This document shows, one piece after another, positions 39,899-49,177 of a DNA stretch of 64,000 nt (positions are counted from its first letter, which is position 1; each line of letters starts with the position of its first letter). This DNA is from Nocardioides sp. Lineage in GTDB: Bacteria > Actinomycetota > Actinomycetes > Propionibacteriales > Nocardioidaceae. The position numbers and the translations under genes are program-made. The DNA lies in the NCBI GenBank assembly GCA_030145945.1, contig JASLDK010000119.1:26556-90555 (forward strand). The letters run 5' to 3'. The notes beneath the pieces were generated by a model. That model ran no database searches and was not told the DNA's origin. It saw only the letters and a program-made list of their open reading frames with translations.

Positions 39899-40971
39899 GC
39901 ACACATGACACCGACCCGACCCACGTGAACGAAAAGAGACCTCGGATGACCCGACGGATCAGCCCGGCCCTGGCAGCGCTGCTCGCGATGACACTGGGCG
40001 GCGCCGGCGTCCTGATGGCCCCTGCGGCGAGCGCGGACCCCGCGCCGCCGTACACCGACGCCAACTGGGACCCGTACCTCGCCGCCGCCGCCAACCAGTG
40101 CACGGTCACGCAAGCACCATTCGACGGCAATCCGACGGACATCGCGACGGACGGGAGGCCCCACGCGGTCGATCTCTCGGCCTCCGCGACCTCGGTGAAG
40201 ATCGGCGACGCCGCCGACAAGACCACGACGACCTTCAGCGAGCACCTGCTCGGGTCGATCGGCACCCGAGGGGCCAGCCCCTCGGCGATCACCCTGCAGT
40301 TCTCCGGCAAGGTCACCTCGGTCCGCGAGAAGACCCCCTCGCAGTGCACTCCGACCGGGATGCTGGGATCGGCCTTGAACTTCGCCTTCACGACCACCAA
40401 GCCGATGTGGATCGACCTGCGCGTGCTCAATCGCGGCAATTCGTACGCCGAGGCCTACTTGTGGGATGCCGACGACTCCTCAGTTCACTACCTCGAGTTC
40501 TACGGCAAGGCCATGAACTTCGCCGGCTCACAGCGCACGTACCTCCCGGCCGGCAATTGGGCGGGCTATCTCGAGGGCGACATCAACCTCGGCCCGGCCT
40601 ACGGCCCCACCGGCTCGGGTTCGCTCAACATGACCTTCACCGACGTGGGCGCACGCACTGCCGGCCCGTCGGGTAGGGCGACGCCGTACGTCGGCTTCCC
40701 CGCGACGCGCACCTGCGCGACCCACAACGCCACCCTCAAGCTGACCAGCGACCGGAAGCGCGCGAAGACGATCAAGAAGGCCGTCGTCGACGTCAACGGT
40801 CACCGGGTCAGCACGCTCCGGTCCGGCTTCCGGGGCCGTGCGATCCCGCTGACCCTGGCTGACGACAAGGCGGCCGCCGTCAAGGTCACTGTCACCACGG
40901 TGCAGACCAGGCACGGAAAGAAGATCCGCAAGGTGCGCTCGGTCTCGGCGAACTACCTCGCCTGCAACTGA
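39895..40971 (+). CDS. Secreted Ig-like beta-rich protein
   Basis: This is a 358-residue protein if ATG 39895 (ATGA overlap with the propeller gene) is used; ATG 39946 gives a more usual signal peptide (MTRRISPALAALLAMTLGGA). The mature part has YLEFYGKAMNFAGSQRTYLP and a C-terminal fibre-like domain (AKTIKKAVVDVNGHRVSTLR) with Lys/Arg-rich strands. Coupling to the propeller gene implies a joint extracellular role. No family name can be given. Confidence 0.75.
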   Translation: MSTHDTDPTHVNEKRPRMTRRISPALAALLAMTLGGAGVLMAPAASADPAPPYTDANWDPYLAAAANQCTVTQAPFDGNPTDIATDGRPHAVDLSASATSVKIGDAADKTTTTFSEHLLGSIGTRGASPSAITLQFSGKVTSVREKTPSQCTPTGMLGSALNFAFTTTKPMWIDLRVLNRGNSYAEAYLWDADDSSVHYLEFYGKAMNFAGSQRTYLPAGNWAGYLEGDINLGPAYGPTGSGSLNMTFTDVGARTAGPSGRATPYVGFPATRTCATHNATLKLTSDRKRAKTIKKAVVDVNGHRVSTLRSGFRGRAIPLTLADDKAAAVKVTVTTVQTRHGKKIRKVRSVSANYLACN

Positions 40972-42419
40972 CCATCGGCGGTCGCGGCGGCCAGCTCGCC
41001 GCGACCGCCGATCCCCAGCTTCACGTAGACCCGCCCGAGATGGTTCTCGACCGTCTTCGGTGACAGGAAGAGCCGCTGCGCGATCTCCCGGTTCGACAGG
41101 CCGTCGACGGCGAGGTCGACGACCCGCTGCTCGGCCGCGGTGAGCCCGGTCGTGCCGGGACGCCGCGGCCGGTCGCCGTTGGCGGCGAGCGCATCGTCGA
41201 TCCGTTGCGCGAGCAGGTTCGCGCCGAGCCCGGCGGCCAGGCCCGCGGCTTCCGACAGTCGCTCCCGGGCCTGTGCCCGGCGACCGGCCACCCGCAGCGC
41301 CTCACCCAGGTCCAGCAGCGCCAGCGCACGGTCGAAGGCCGTCGGCGAGGCGCCCAGGGCCGCAAGAGCCTCCCCGGCAAGCTCGACGCGTTGCTCGATC
41401 GACGGCGCCACCCATGAGCTCATCCGCAGCGCCTCCGCGATCTCGGCAGGGCTCTCCCACGATCGCGCCGCGGCCATCTGGGCCTCGGCGAGGGCGGTGG
41501 CCCGGTCGCGATCACCCAGCTGCAGCAAGGCTCGTACGGCGTCGTGCCGCCAGTGCATCTGGGGCATCTCGAGTCCGACCCGGTCCAATGCGGCACCCAG
41601 CTCTTCGGCGTGCTCCAGGGCGCGTTGCGGATCTCCTCCGAGAAGAGCCTCACGCGAGCGCAACTGCAGGAGCCACAAGGCGGCGATCGCGCGATCACCA
41701 CCGTGCTCGTCGTCGTACGCGGAGAGCACCGTGCGATAGGCGGTCAGGTCACCGGTCTCCATCGCCACCAGGCCGGCGAAGTAGGTCAGCGTGGCGCGCA
41801 GGTGCGGCAGGGTCGGACTCGGCGGCGCATCGGCGAGCCCGGCCAGCGCGCGACCGGCCTCGTCCGCGATGGCGCCGAGCGGCTCGCCGAAGCGCCACAA
41901 CAGGGCGCATCCCACGGCGGACACCAGCGCGACCTGCTGCGGCGTACCCAGTTCGACGGCCCAGAGCAGCGCACGATCGTGCTCGTAGCGTCCGACGCGG
42001 TCGTCGTCACTCACCAGGAGCGCCATCATCGCGACCGTCCAGGCATGCAGGGCCTCGGGATCTCGCCGGCCGTCGTCGAAGAGCGCACCCGAGGCCAGCG
42101 CCCGGGTCGCCACCTCCCACACCCGGTCGCGATCGCGGGCGGTGTAGCGCAGGGCCTGCGCCAGATGCGCGAGCAGGATCCGTTCCTCCGGCAGCTCGCC
42201 GGGGAGCTTCTCGAAGGTCAGCAGCCGGGCCAGGGTGGCCGCGCGTTCGGTCGGCTCTGTCGATCCGACGACAGCCAGTCGGGCATGCAGCCGCAGCGAC
42301 TCCTGCGAGCCCGGCTCCGCACCCGCGATCTCGCCGAGCAGCCGGTCGATCTCGACGATCGCCCGGCCGCCGCCCTTCCGCGACGGCGGCCTCGTCTCCC
42401 CAGCGCTCGGCATGCGCAC
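40953..42419 (-). CDS. LuxR-family transcriptional regulator with helical repeat domain
   Basis: This is a 488-residue protein. The C-terminal LuxR HTH is LTAAEQRVVDLAVDGLSNRE, then IAQRLFLSPKTVENHLGRVY. Residues about 30-400 are TPR-like helices without a Walker motif, so the ATPase of LAL regulators is missing. GTG 42419 or ATG 42413 may start it; no clear Shine-Dalgarno is present. Its 3' end overlaps the convergent secreted-protein gene by 19 bases. Confidence 0.85.
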   Translation of the reverse strand: MRMPSAGETRPPSRKGGGRAIVEIDRLLGEIAGAEPGSQESLRLHARLAVVGSTEPTERAATLARLLTFEKLPGELPEERILLAHLAQALRYTARDRDRVWEVATRALASGALFDDGRRDPEALHAWTVAMMALLVSDDDRVGRYEHDRALLWAVELGTPQQVALVSAVGCALLWRFGEPLGAIADEAGRALAGLADAPPSPTLPHLRATLTYFAGLVAMETGDLTAYRTVLSAYDDEHGGDRAIAALWLLQLRSREALLGGDPQRALEHAEELGAALDRVGLEMPQMHWRHDAVRALLQLGDRDRATALAEAQMAAARSWESPAEIAEALRMSSWVAPSIEQRVELAGEALAALGASPTAFDRALALLDLGEALRVAGRRAQARERLSEAAGLAAGLGANLLAQRIDDALAANGDRPRRPGTTGLTAAEQRVVDLAVDGLSNREIAQRLFLSPKTVENHLGRVYVKLGIGGRGELAAATADGQLQAR

Positions 42420-42487
42420 ACTGTAGAAGCTCCGCGGACCGGACGCGGTCCTGTCGTCGAAGACCGATCCCCGGCAACAATGAGCCC

Positions 42488-43255
42488 ATGAGCGTCGACG
42501 TCGAGCACAGCGGAGCCATCACGGTCATCACCATCAGCCGGCCGGAGGTGCGCAATGCGGTGGACCGTCGTACGGCGGACGCGCTGGCGGCGGCCTTCCG
42601 GGCCTTCGACGAGGACGCCGATGCCAGCGTGGCGATCCTGACCGGAGCCGGCGGTGGCTTCTGCGCGGGCGCGGACCTCAAGGCAGTGGGCTCGGGCGAG
42701 CCCAATCGGGTGGAGCCGGACGGGGACGGCCCGATGGGACCGACCCGGATGCGTCTGGGCAAGCCGGTCATCGCGGCCGTCGAAGGGCACGCGGTCGCGG
42801 GCGGGCTGGAGCTGGCACTCTGGGCCGACCTGCGGGTGGCGGCGCGCGATGCCGTCTTCGGCGTCTTCTGCCGACGCTGGGGCGTCCCCCTGATCGACGG
42901 CGGCACCTTCAGGCTGCCGCGGCTGATCGGCGAGTCGCGGGCGATGGACCTGGTCCTCACCGGCCGGCCGGTGGACGCCCTCGAGGCGGAGCGGATCGGG
43001 CTGGTGAACCGGCTCGCCGAACCCGGCCAGGCGCTCGAGGAGGCACGGGCGCTGGCGGCTCAGCTCGCCGCCTTCCCGCAGACCTGCATGCGGCACGACC
43101 GGCTCAGCATGCTGGACGCCGCCGGTCAGGATGAGGCCGCGGCGATCACCACGGAATACCGGCACGGCCTGGCCGCACTGATGTCCGAATCAGTCGCCGG
43201 TGCCCGGCGCTTCGCATCCGGAGCGGGACGCCACGGAAGCTTCGAGGACGACTGA
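42488..43255 (+). CDS. Enoyl-CoA hydratase/isomerase family protein
   Basis: This is a 255-residue crotonase. GGGFCAGADLKAVGSG (55-70) and EGHAVAGGLELALWADLRVA (99-118) form the CoA and oxyanion-hole region. The sequence RWGVPLIDGGTFRLPRLIGE (130-149) has no Glu at the usual first catalytic position, though Asp137 is close. It may therefore be a hydratase with altered chemistry or another crotonase activity. It is a single gene divergent from the LuxR-type regulator, 68 bases away. Confidence 0.88.
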   Translation: MSVDVEHSGAITVITISRPEVRNAVDRRTADALAAAFRAFDEDADASVAILTGAGGGFCAGADLKAVGSGEPNRVEPDGDGPMGPTRMRLGKPVIAAVEGHAVAGGLELALWADLRVAARDAVFGVFCRRWGVPLIDGGTFRLPRLIGESRAMDLVLTGRPVDALEAERIGLVNRLAEPGQALEEARALAAQLAAFPQTCMRHDRLSMLDAAGQDEAAAITTEYRHGLAALMSESVAGARRFASGAGRHGSFEDD

Positions 43256-43257
43256 CC

Positions 43258-43470
43258 TCAGTCGCGAGGACCGCGCTGGGTCGGAATGACGCCGTCGAGC
43301 AGCTGCCGGACCTCGGCCTCGCGATAGCGACGGTGGCCGCCGAGGGTCCTGATGGCGTTGAGCTTGCCCGCCTGCGCCCACCGGGTGACGGTCTTGGGGT
43401 CGACGCGGAACATCGCCGCCACCTCCGCCGGCGTCAGCAACTGCTCGGGCTCGGCCGCGTACTGGTTCAT
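43258..43470 (-). CDS. bldC: BldC-type MerR-like regulator
   Basis: This is a 70-residue protein from ATG 43470 with AGGGAG upstream; longer starts reach 43500. LLTPAEVAAMFRVDPKTVTR, then WAQAGKLNAIRTLGGHRRYR, is nearly the consensus of BldC, the winged-helix developmental regulator of actinobacteria. It binds DNA cooperatively in known cases. It is convergent with the enoyl-CoA hydratase gene. Confidence 0.93.
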   Translation of the reverse strand: MNQYAAEPEQLLTPAEVAAMFRVDPKTVTRWAQAGKLNAIRTLGGHRRYREAEVRQLLDGVIPTQRGPRD

Positions 43471-43607
43471 CCTCTGAATCTCCCTCGTCATCCGCACCAT
43501 GCGATAACGACTTTAAGCCCGGACCCGGGCGAACCGGCACAAGTCCGACCAGCCGTTCTAGACCAGTTGCCACGACGCTGGACAGGCGCGCGGAAGCGCC
43601 GTACGAG

Positions 43608-43630
43608 GCGGGCGGTCGAAAACCGCCCGC
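43608..43630. terminator. 9-bp hairpin in the bldC-DUF3073 gap
   Basis: GCGGGCGGT and ACCGCCCGC pair around CGAAA in the 226-bp gap between bldC and the DUF3073 gene. There is no T-run on either side. It may end the DUF3073 transcript, which would reach it from the right. The rest of the gap shows nothing clear apart from the bldC upstream region. Confidence 0.45.
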
Positions 43631-43696
43631 GCAGGTACGCCGAATGACGCGACGGCCGGTCGAACCGGACGTCACCGTCGAGGGGTGGAGAACCGC

Positions 43697-43879
43697 TCAG
43701 TCTCGAGACGGGTCGGCGTAGTCCGACCACTTGTCGAGCTCGCCGGCGTCGATCTCGCTCCCGGGGTCATCGCCACCGTGGAGTTCCTTCGCCAACGCAC
43801 CGAAGTCCGTCTCATGAGAGCGGTACTTCAGATCACGGGCAACCTTCGTCTGCTTTGCCTTAGCACGGCCGCGTCCCAT
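43697..43879 (-). CDS. DUF3073 protein
   Basis: This is a 60-residue protein. MGRGRAKAKQTKVARDLKYR, then SHETDFGALAKELHG, is the family signature, followed by a short acidic tail with DKWSDYADP. Genes of this family lie downstream of purM in many actinobacteria, as here. ATG 43879 follows AGGGGGTC; the function is unknown. Confidence 0.92.
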   Translation of the reverse strand: MGRGRAKAKQTKVARDLKYRSHETDFGALAKELHGGDDPGSEIDAGELDKWSDYADPSRD

Positions 43880-44018
43880 AGTGGGTCGACCCCCTCGCAC
43901 ACTTGGCCGGCGCCCCAAGGGCTACCGGTCGGATCCTAGTCTCTTCGTGAGACCAACCGTACCCGGCCACGTGTCATTCCTGCACATCGGATCGCCGCTT
44001 GACCGGCGATTGGGACGT

Positions 44019-45074
44019 TCAGGCGTCCTTCTGGGCCCCGACGAGCTCCACCACACCGGGCTCTCCGGCCGTCGAAGCGCTCGCCTCACCGGCGATCCAG
44101 GCGGCCACGCCCCGCTCCTGCAGCAGTCGAAGCGCCGCGTCGGCCGCCTCGGGCGCGACCAGGGCGACCATGCCGACCCCGCAGTTGAGCGTGCGCTCAA
44201 GATCCGACACGGCGACCCCGCCGGTGTCCCGCACCCAGCCGAAGATCGGCGGCAGCTCCCACGTGGTGCGGTCGAGCCGCACACTGACGCCCTCGGGGAG
44301 CACCCGCTCCAGGTTGGCGGCCAGGCCGCCGCCGGTGACGTGTGCCATCGCATGGGTACCGGGCTGCGCGGCGAGATCCAGGCACGGACGCGTGTACAGC
44401 CGGGTCGGGACCAGCAGTTCCTCGCCGAGCGTGCTGCCGAAGGCGTCGACGTGCTCGTCGAGCTTGCGGCCGGCCTGCGCGACGACGTGCCGCACCAGCG
44501 AGTAGCCGTTGGAGTGCAGGCCGCTCGAGGCCATCGCGATCGCGACATCACCGGCGCGGACACGCTCGGCGCCGAGCAGGGCGTCGTACTCGACGACACC
44601 GGTGGTCGCGCCCGCGACGTCGTACTCGTCCGGGGCCAGCAGACCCGGGTGCTCGGCGGTCTCGCCGCCCACGAGGGCGCAGCCCGCCTCGGCACAGGCC
44701 TCGGCGATGCCTTGCACGATGGCCGCGATCCGCTCGGGTACGACGCGTCCCGTGGCGATGTAGTCGGTCATGAAGAGCGGCTCGGCGCCGCACACGACGA
44801 GGTCGTCGACGACCATGCCGACCAGGTCGAAGCCGATGGTGTCGTGCTTGTCCATGGCCTGTGCGATCGCCACCTTGGTGCCGACACCGTCGGTCGAGGT
44901 GGCCAGCAGCGGCCGCTGGTAGCGGGTCAGCGCCGAAGCGTCGAAGAGGCCGGCGAAGCCGCCGAGCCCGCCCAGCATCTCGGGACGGCGCGCCTTCTCG
45001 ATGGAGCCCTTCATCAGTTCGATCGCACGATCGGCCGCATCGATGGAGACTCCGGCGGCCTCATAGGTCGTCAT
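44019..45074 (-). CDS. purM: Phosphoribosylformylglycinamidine cyclo-ligase
   Basis: This 351-residue PurM makes aminoimidazole ribonucleotide in purine synthesis. Motifs are LLATSTDGVGTKVAIAQAMD, then GFDLVGMVVDDLVVCGAEPL, MASSGLHSNGYSLVRHVV and THAMAHVTGGGLAANLERVL. The start ATG 45074 (MTTYEAAGVSIDAADRAI) follows GGAGACACCGTCC. It is separated from purF by 13 bp, so the two form an operon. Confidence 0.97.
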   Translation of the reverse strand: MTTYEAAGVSIDAADRAIELMKGSIEKARRPEMLGGLGGFAGLFDASALTRYQRPLLATSTDGVGTKVAIAQAMDKHDTIGFDLVGMVVDDLVVCGAEPLFMTDYIATGRVVPERIAAIVQGIAEACAEAGCALVGGETAEHPGLLAPDEYDVAGATTGVVEYDALLGAERVRAGDVAIAMASSGLHSNGYSLVRHVVAQAGRKLDEHVDAFGSTLGEELLVPTRLYTRPCLDLAAQPGTHAMAHVTGGGLAANLERVLPEGVSVRLDRTTWELPPIFGWVRDTGGVAVSDLERTLNCGVGMVALVAPEAADAALRLLQERGVAAWIAGEASASTAGEPGVVELVGAQKDA

Positions 45075-45087
45075 GGACGGTGTCTCC

Positions 45088-46683
45088 TCAGGGGCGGTCG
45101 AGCGCATCGGCGGCACCGACGGCGGTCAGGGACGTGGCCAGGCCTTCGGCCTCGACGGTCACGGTCTCGAGCAGGTGCTTGCCGAGATCGGCGGGCTCGG
45201 GCAGTTCGACCGGGTAGACCCCGTCGAAGCAGGCCCGGCAGAGTTCGCTCTTGGGCTGGTTGGTCGCCTCGACCAGTTCGTCGAGGTCGATGTAGGCCAG
45301 CGAGTCGGCACCGATGGAGGCGCAGATCTCGTCGGTCGAGAGGCCGTTGGCGATCAACTCGGCGCGGGTGGCGAAGTCGATGCCGTAGAAGCACGGCCAC
45401 TTCACCGGCGGCGAGGAGATCCGCACGTGCACCTCACGGGCGCCGGCCTCACGGAGCATCCGGACGAGTGCCCGCTGGGTGTTGCCACGCACGATCGAGT
45501 CGTCGACGACCACGAGACTCTTGCCCTCGATGACATCGCGCAGCGGGTTCAGCTTGAGCCGGATGCCCAGCTGGCGGATCGTCTGCGAGGGCTGGATGAA
45601 GGTGCGGCCGACGTACGAGTTCTTGACCAGGCCCATGCCATAGGGGATCCCGCTGGCCTCGGCGTAGCCGATGGCGGCAGGGGTGCCCGACTCCGGGACC
45701 GGGATGACCAGGTCGGCATCGGCGGGGTACTGGCGGGCCAGTTTGCGGCCGATCTCGACGCGCACGCTGTGCACCCGCTCGCCGGAGATCAGCGTGTCCG
45801 GGCGAGCCAGATAGACGAACTCGAAGAGGCAGCCCTTGGGCTTCGCCTCGGCGAAGCGGCGCACCCGGAGGCCGTCCGCGTCCACCACGACCATCTCGCC
45901 CGGCTCGATCTCACGTACGTACGACGCACCCACGATGTCGAGGGCCGCGGTCTCGCTGGCGACGACCCAGCCGCGTTCGAGCCGGCCCAGCACCAGCGGC
46001 CGGATGCCCTGCGGGTCGCGGGCGGCGTACAGGGTGTCCTCGTTCATCCAGATGAAGGAGAAGGCGCCCTGGATCTTCGGCAGCAGCTCGGCGGCACGCT
46101 CCTCGAGCGTCTGGCCGGGGTGGTGCGCCAGCAGGGCGGTGACCAGCGAGGTGTCGTTGGTGCTCACCTCGAGCTTGCGGGCGTGGATGTCGAGCTCGCC
46201 ACGGTCGCTCGGCAGGTCGGCGACCATCTCGAAGAGCTCGCGGGTGTTGGTGAGATTGCCGTTGTGGGCCAGCGCGATCGAGCCGTCCGCGGTCGGCCGG
46301 AAGGTGGGCTGCGCGTTGTGCCAGGTGCTCGCACCGGTGGTCGAGTAACGCGCGTGCCCGACGGCGACGTGCCCGCGCAGGGACTCGAGGGTCGACTCGT
46401 CGAAGACCTGGCTGACCAGGCCCATGTCCTTGTAGACCAGGATCTGGCGCCCGTTGCTGACCGCGATGCCGGCGGACTCCTGGCCGCGGTGCTGCAGGGC
46501 GTAGATGCCGTAGTAGGTCAGCTTGGCGACGTCCTCCCCCGGCGCCCAGACGCCGAAGACACCGCAGGCGTCCTGGGGTCCGGTGTCCTGCGGATCGAGA
46601 TCCGCCGTGAGTCGGCCGTCGCCGCGGCGACGGGCTTGCGGGTTCGAGGCACGACCGGCGAGGCGGTCGGGATTGCTGGCCAC
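45088..46683 (-). CDS. purF: Amidophosphoribosyltransferase
   Basis: This 531-residue PurF carries out the first step of purine synthesis. The glutaminase nucleophile is Cys40 in DACGVFGVWAPGEDVAKLTY, exposed after removal of a 39-residue leader. The phosphoribosyltransferase site is LVVVDDSIVRGNTQRALVRM. GTG 46683 is chosen by analogy with related propeptides; ATG 46755 would add 24 residues. Cysteines KWPCFYGIDFA and LCRACFDGVYP fit the iron-sulphur form. It is first in the purF-purM operon. Confidence 0.96.
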   Translation of the reverse strand: MASNPDRLAGRASNPQARRRGDGRLTADLDPQDTGPQDACGVFGVWAPGEDVAKLTYYGIYALQHRGQESAGIAVSNGRQILVYKDMGLVSQVFDESTLESLRGHVAVGHARYSTTGASTWHNAQPTFRPTADGSIALAHNGNLTNTRELFEMVADLPSDRGELDIHARKLEVSTNDTSLVTALLAHHPGQTLEERAAELLPKIQGAFSFIWMNEDTLYAARDPQGIRPLVLGRLERGWVVASETAALDIVGASYVREIEPGEMVVVDADGLRVRRFAEAKPKGCLFEFVYLARPDTLISGERVHSVRVEIGRKLARQYPADADLVIPVPESGTPAAIGYAEASGIPYGMGLVKNSYVGRTFIQPSQTIRQLGIRLKLNPLRDVIEGKSLVVVDDSIVRGNTQRALVRMLREAGAREVHVRISSPPVKWPCFYGIDFATRAELIANGLSTDEICASIGADSLAYIDLDELVEATNQPKSELCRACFDGVYPVELPEPADLGKHLLETVTVEAEGLATSLTAVGAADALDRP

Positions 46684-46745
46684 GGGGACCAGTGTACGGA
46701 CTTGGGAGGGCACCTCGCCCGCCACGGTCCGTCGGGAGACTCTCC

Positions 46746-46928
46746 TCAGGAGCATGTCGGCAGATACCGCTCCCAGAGCGGCAGGTCCGCCCTCAGGGAC
46801 TCGACTGCCAGTCCGTTGTCGCTGACCTTGGCGTAGGAGTAGGGGTGGCCGGCCGTTCGGGAACTCCAGACGACCTTGCCCTTCGGGCTCCGGACGACGA
46901 GATTGCCACCGACATTCATCCTCATCAC
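46746..46928 (-). CDS. Bulb-lectin-like fragment
   Basis: This 60-residue ORF begins at GTG 46928 (MMRMNVGGNLVVRSPKGKVV). The GGNLVV-x-S-x-G-K-V-V-W-S-S pattern is the B-lectin (mannose-binding) motif, of which normally three copies form a domain. Only one is present, and the remaining residues end PLWERYLPTCS. It lies between the Mce operon and purF and looks like a remnant of a larger secreted lectin, or a short gene. Confidence 0.45.
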   Translation of the reverse strand: MMRMNVGGNLVVRSPKGKVVWSSRTAGHPYSYAKVSDNGLAVESLRADLPLWERYLPTCS

Positions 46929-46953
46929 CCGAGCCGGCCCGTGCGTCCCGCCG

Positions 46954-47469
46954 TCAGAGGGGGCGAAGACCGGAGATCTTCCAGTGACCGTCCACTCGCA
47001 CCGCGTCGACCGTCAGCTGGGCCGCGGAGACCGTCGACTGCTTGTCGCCGGCCCGCTGACTGGCCTGGTCGAGGAAGACCAACAGCGTGGCGTGATCGCC
47101 CTCGAGCCTGGCCACACCGGCCGCCTCCACCCGCGCCGAGAGAACCAGCCTCTGTCCCGGCGCCTTCCTGGCCAGCTCCGCGAAGAGGGTCCGCTGCTGT
47201 CGACGTGCCGGACCGGTCAACACCTGCCGAGCGGCCGCCTCGTTCGTCGTCGGATCGTCGTAGGCATAGCTGAGGACGGCGACGAGACCGCGCGAGACAT
47301 CGGTCACGACCGCCGTCGTAGCGGACTTGTCGACAATCGCGTGATTGCGGGCGGAAGAGGTGTCGTCGACCTGACCCGCGCGGACGGCGCCGAGCACGCC
47401 CACCGCCAGCAGCGCGGCAGCGAGGACGAGGAGCGGGACTCGGAGCCGCTGACGCATCGATCGGCTCAT
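46954..47469 (-). CDS. Mce-associated membrane protein (second)
   Basis: This is a 171-residue protein with one N-terminal membrane span (LRVPLLVLAAALLAVGVLGA) and a periplasmic NTF2-like domain ending TVDAVRVDGHWKISGLRPL, typical of Mce-associated (Mas) proteins. It is the last gene of the Mce operon and is coupled by ATGA to the preceding Mas gene. Confidence 0.85.
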   Translation of the reverse strand: MSRSMRQRLRVPLLVLAAALLAVGVLGAVRAGQVDDTSSARNHAIVDKSATTAVVTDVSRGLVAVLSYAYDDPTTNEAAARQVLTGPARRQQRTLFAELARKAPGQRLVLSARVEAAGVARLEGDHATLLVFLDQASQRAGDKQSTVSAAQLTVDAVRVDGHWKISGLRPL

Positions 47470-48074
47470 TGCATGCTCACCGCCACCTGGTCGAGACTCT
47501 CCAGCTTCCAGGTGCCGCCGGTGTGGACCAGGTCGGCGGTGAACCGATTGCGTTTGATCGTCGGACCGGAAGCGAGGTCGTTGCCGTCGCGCACGGTCAC
47601 CTCCACGGAGGCGATGACCGTGGCGGTGCCGTCGCCGAGATCGACCACGGCCGCCTTGATCACCTTGCCGGTCGAGACCTTGTGCTGTTGGGCCAGCAAG
47701 GTGCGGTCATCGGCACCGACCTGGGCCAGCTGGTCGTGCAGCGTTCCGGTGGTGACGGCCCGCCAGCGCGCCAGGCCCTGATCGATCCGGCGATAGTCCA
47801 AGGAGTTCATGGTCTCGATGTCCTGGGTCGCCGCGATCAGGACCGTGTCGCGTACGGCGGCCTGCCGCGCCCGTTCATCGTGAGCGGCGCGCCACCAGGT
47901 GCCGAGTCCGTAGATCGCGACGATCAGACCGAGCAGCGCCGCGACGATCGGCAACAACCCGTGGGCACGACGGACCGCGTCCCCGCCCACAGGTTGGTCC
48001 AACCGCTGTTCGTTGTCCCCGTCATCGGTGTCGAACGACTCGTCGAGCACCCCGAAGCCCCGTCCCCGGCTCAT
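47466..48074 (-). CDS. Mce-associated membrane protein (first)
   Basis: This is a 202-residue protein from ATG 48074 (ATGA). An acidic N-terminal tail (about 1-40) precedes one membrane span (LLPIVAALLGLIVAIYGLGT) and a Mas/NTF2-like outer domain with VIASVEVTVRDGNDLASGPT and WKLESLDQVAVSMQ. It supports the Mce complex. Coupled to the MceF gene. Confidence 0.85.
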   Translation of the reverse strand: MSRGRGFGVLDESFDTDDGDNEQRLDQPVGGDAVRRAHGLLPIVAALLGLIVAIYGLGTWWRAAHDERARQAAVRDTVLIAATQDIETMNSLDYRRIDQGLARWRAVTTGTLHDQLAQVGADDRTLLAQQHKVSTGKVIKAAVVDLGDGTATVIASVEVTVRDGNDLASGPTIKRNRFTADLVHTGGTWKLESLDQVAVSMQ

Positions 48075-49177
48075 CGACGACCGCCCAGGACGGCGCTCGG
48101 ACCGCGCGGGTCGGTGCCCGAGCGTGGACTCCCGGTGCATCCCGCCTTCAGGTTGAAGGACCTGCCGGGCGTGGTGTCGAGGCCCGGCCGCACCGTCGTG
48201 CCGCCGTAGCCGCTGGTGCACGGCCACGGGTCCCAGAAGGTCGGCAGCAGGCCCATGTTGGCGCCCTGCGAACCGGTGACCGCGTAGCCGATGCTGATCG
48301 CCTGGGGCATCGAGATCATCGCGTCCTCGACACCCGCGGCATTGAGACCGAAGACCTGGGCGGTGCTGACCAGGTTGCTCATCAGCATGCCGAGGGGCTG
48401 TCCGACACTCGCGAACAGCGTCTGGATCTGCCGGGCCGCTTCCGGGGTCGCCGCGATGAGCTTGCGGAGGTCGCCATCGGAAGAGCGCAAGGTCGTCGCG
48501 AAGAGATGGAGGTCCTTGCTCCAGGAGACGATGCTCCGCGCCGATGCCTGCTGGGTCCGGAGCACCGTCTGCGCGCTGTCGATCAGGCCGGCCGTGGCGA
48601 GGAAGTTGTGGTCGGCGATCGCCGCGTAACTGCGTGAGGTGGAGATGAGCCGGGAGAGGTCGGCACCGACTCCCTGCGTCGCCTGGTAGCCCTCGTCGAT
48701 CACGGTGTTGAGAGCACCCTGAGGCACCGAGCCGATGAAGGCGCTCGACGAGCGGATCACCTCGGCGATCGACGGCGCCAGCGACGAGGCATCGCCGTCG
48801 ATCCGGTCACCACTTCGAAGGCGAGCGCCGGCATCGGAGTCGGCACGGAGGTCGACGTACTGCTCGCCGATCGCCGATCGGTCGGCGACATAGGCGTGTG
48901 CGGCGGCGGGGATCGGCGGCGCACTCCCCTCGATGTGCACCGTCAACAGCGCCCCCGAGTCGGTGGCACGCAGGTCGGTGATCCGGCCGATCGGAACACC
49001 GCGATAGGTGACCTCGCCGTTCTTGAAGGTGCCGTCGGCGTCGGGCAGGGCGATCGAGACGTCGTAGCCGGAGCCGGTGAGGTTGATGCCGACGTACTTG
49101 GCACCGAGGTAGGTCGTCACCGCGAGGGCGATCACCACGAAGGCGAGCACCTGGATCTTGATCCGTCGGGACAGCAT
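48071..49177 (-). CDS. mceF: Mce family protein, MceF position
   Basis: This is a 368-residue protein. The N-terminal membrane anchor (IQVLAFVVIALAVTTYLGAK) is followed by an MlaD/MCE domain (VSIALPDADGTFKNGEVTYR through about 110) and a long helical region. The C-terminus is a Pro/Gly/Ser-rich tail. ATG 49177 (TGATG overlap, GGAGGTG upstream) is preferred to GTG 49180. It belongs to the hexameric tunnel between membrane and envelope. Confidence 0.9.
   Translation of the reverse strand: MLSRRIKIQVLAFVVIALAVTTYLGAKYVGINLTGSGYDVSIALPDADGTFKNGEVTYRGVPIGRITDLRATDSGALLTVHIEGSAPPIPAAAHAYVADRSAIGEQYVDLRADSDAGARLRSGDRIDGDASSLAPSIAEVIRSSSAFIGSVPQGALNTVIDEGYQATQGVGADLSRLISTSRSYAAIADHNFLATAGLIDSAQTVLRTQQASARSIVSWSKDLHLFATTLRSSDGDLRKLIAATPEAARQIQTLFASVGQPLGMLMSNLVSTAQVFGLNAAGVEDAMISMPQAISIGYAVTGSQGANMGLLPTFWDPWPCTSGYGGTTVRPGLDTTPGRSFNLKAGCTGSPRSGTDPRGPSAVLGGRR

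Noticed and set aside
41273..43255. 660-codon plus-strand frame leading into the enoyl-CoA hydratase
   Set aside because: Only the part from ATG 42488 is a crotonase. The upstream part is an Arg/Pro-rich shadow of the LuxR-type gene.
45073..46836. 587-codon plus-strand ORF opposite purF
   Set aside because: It is an antisense frame of a clearly conserved enzyme and has no domain of its own.
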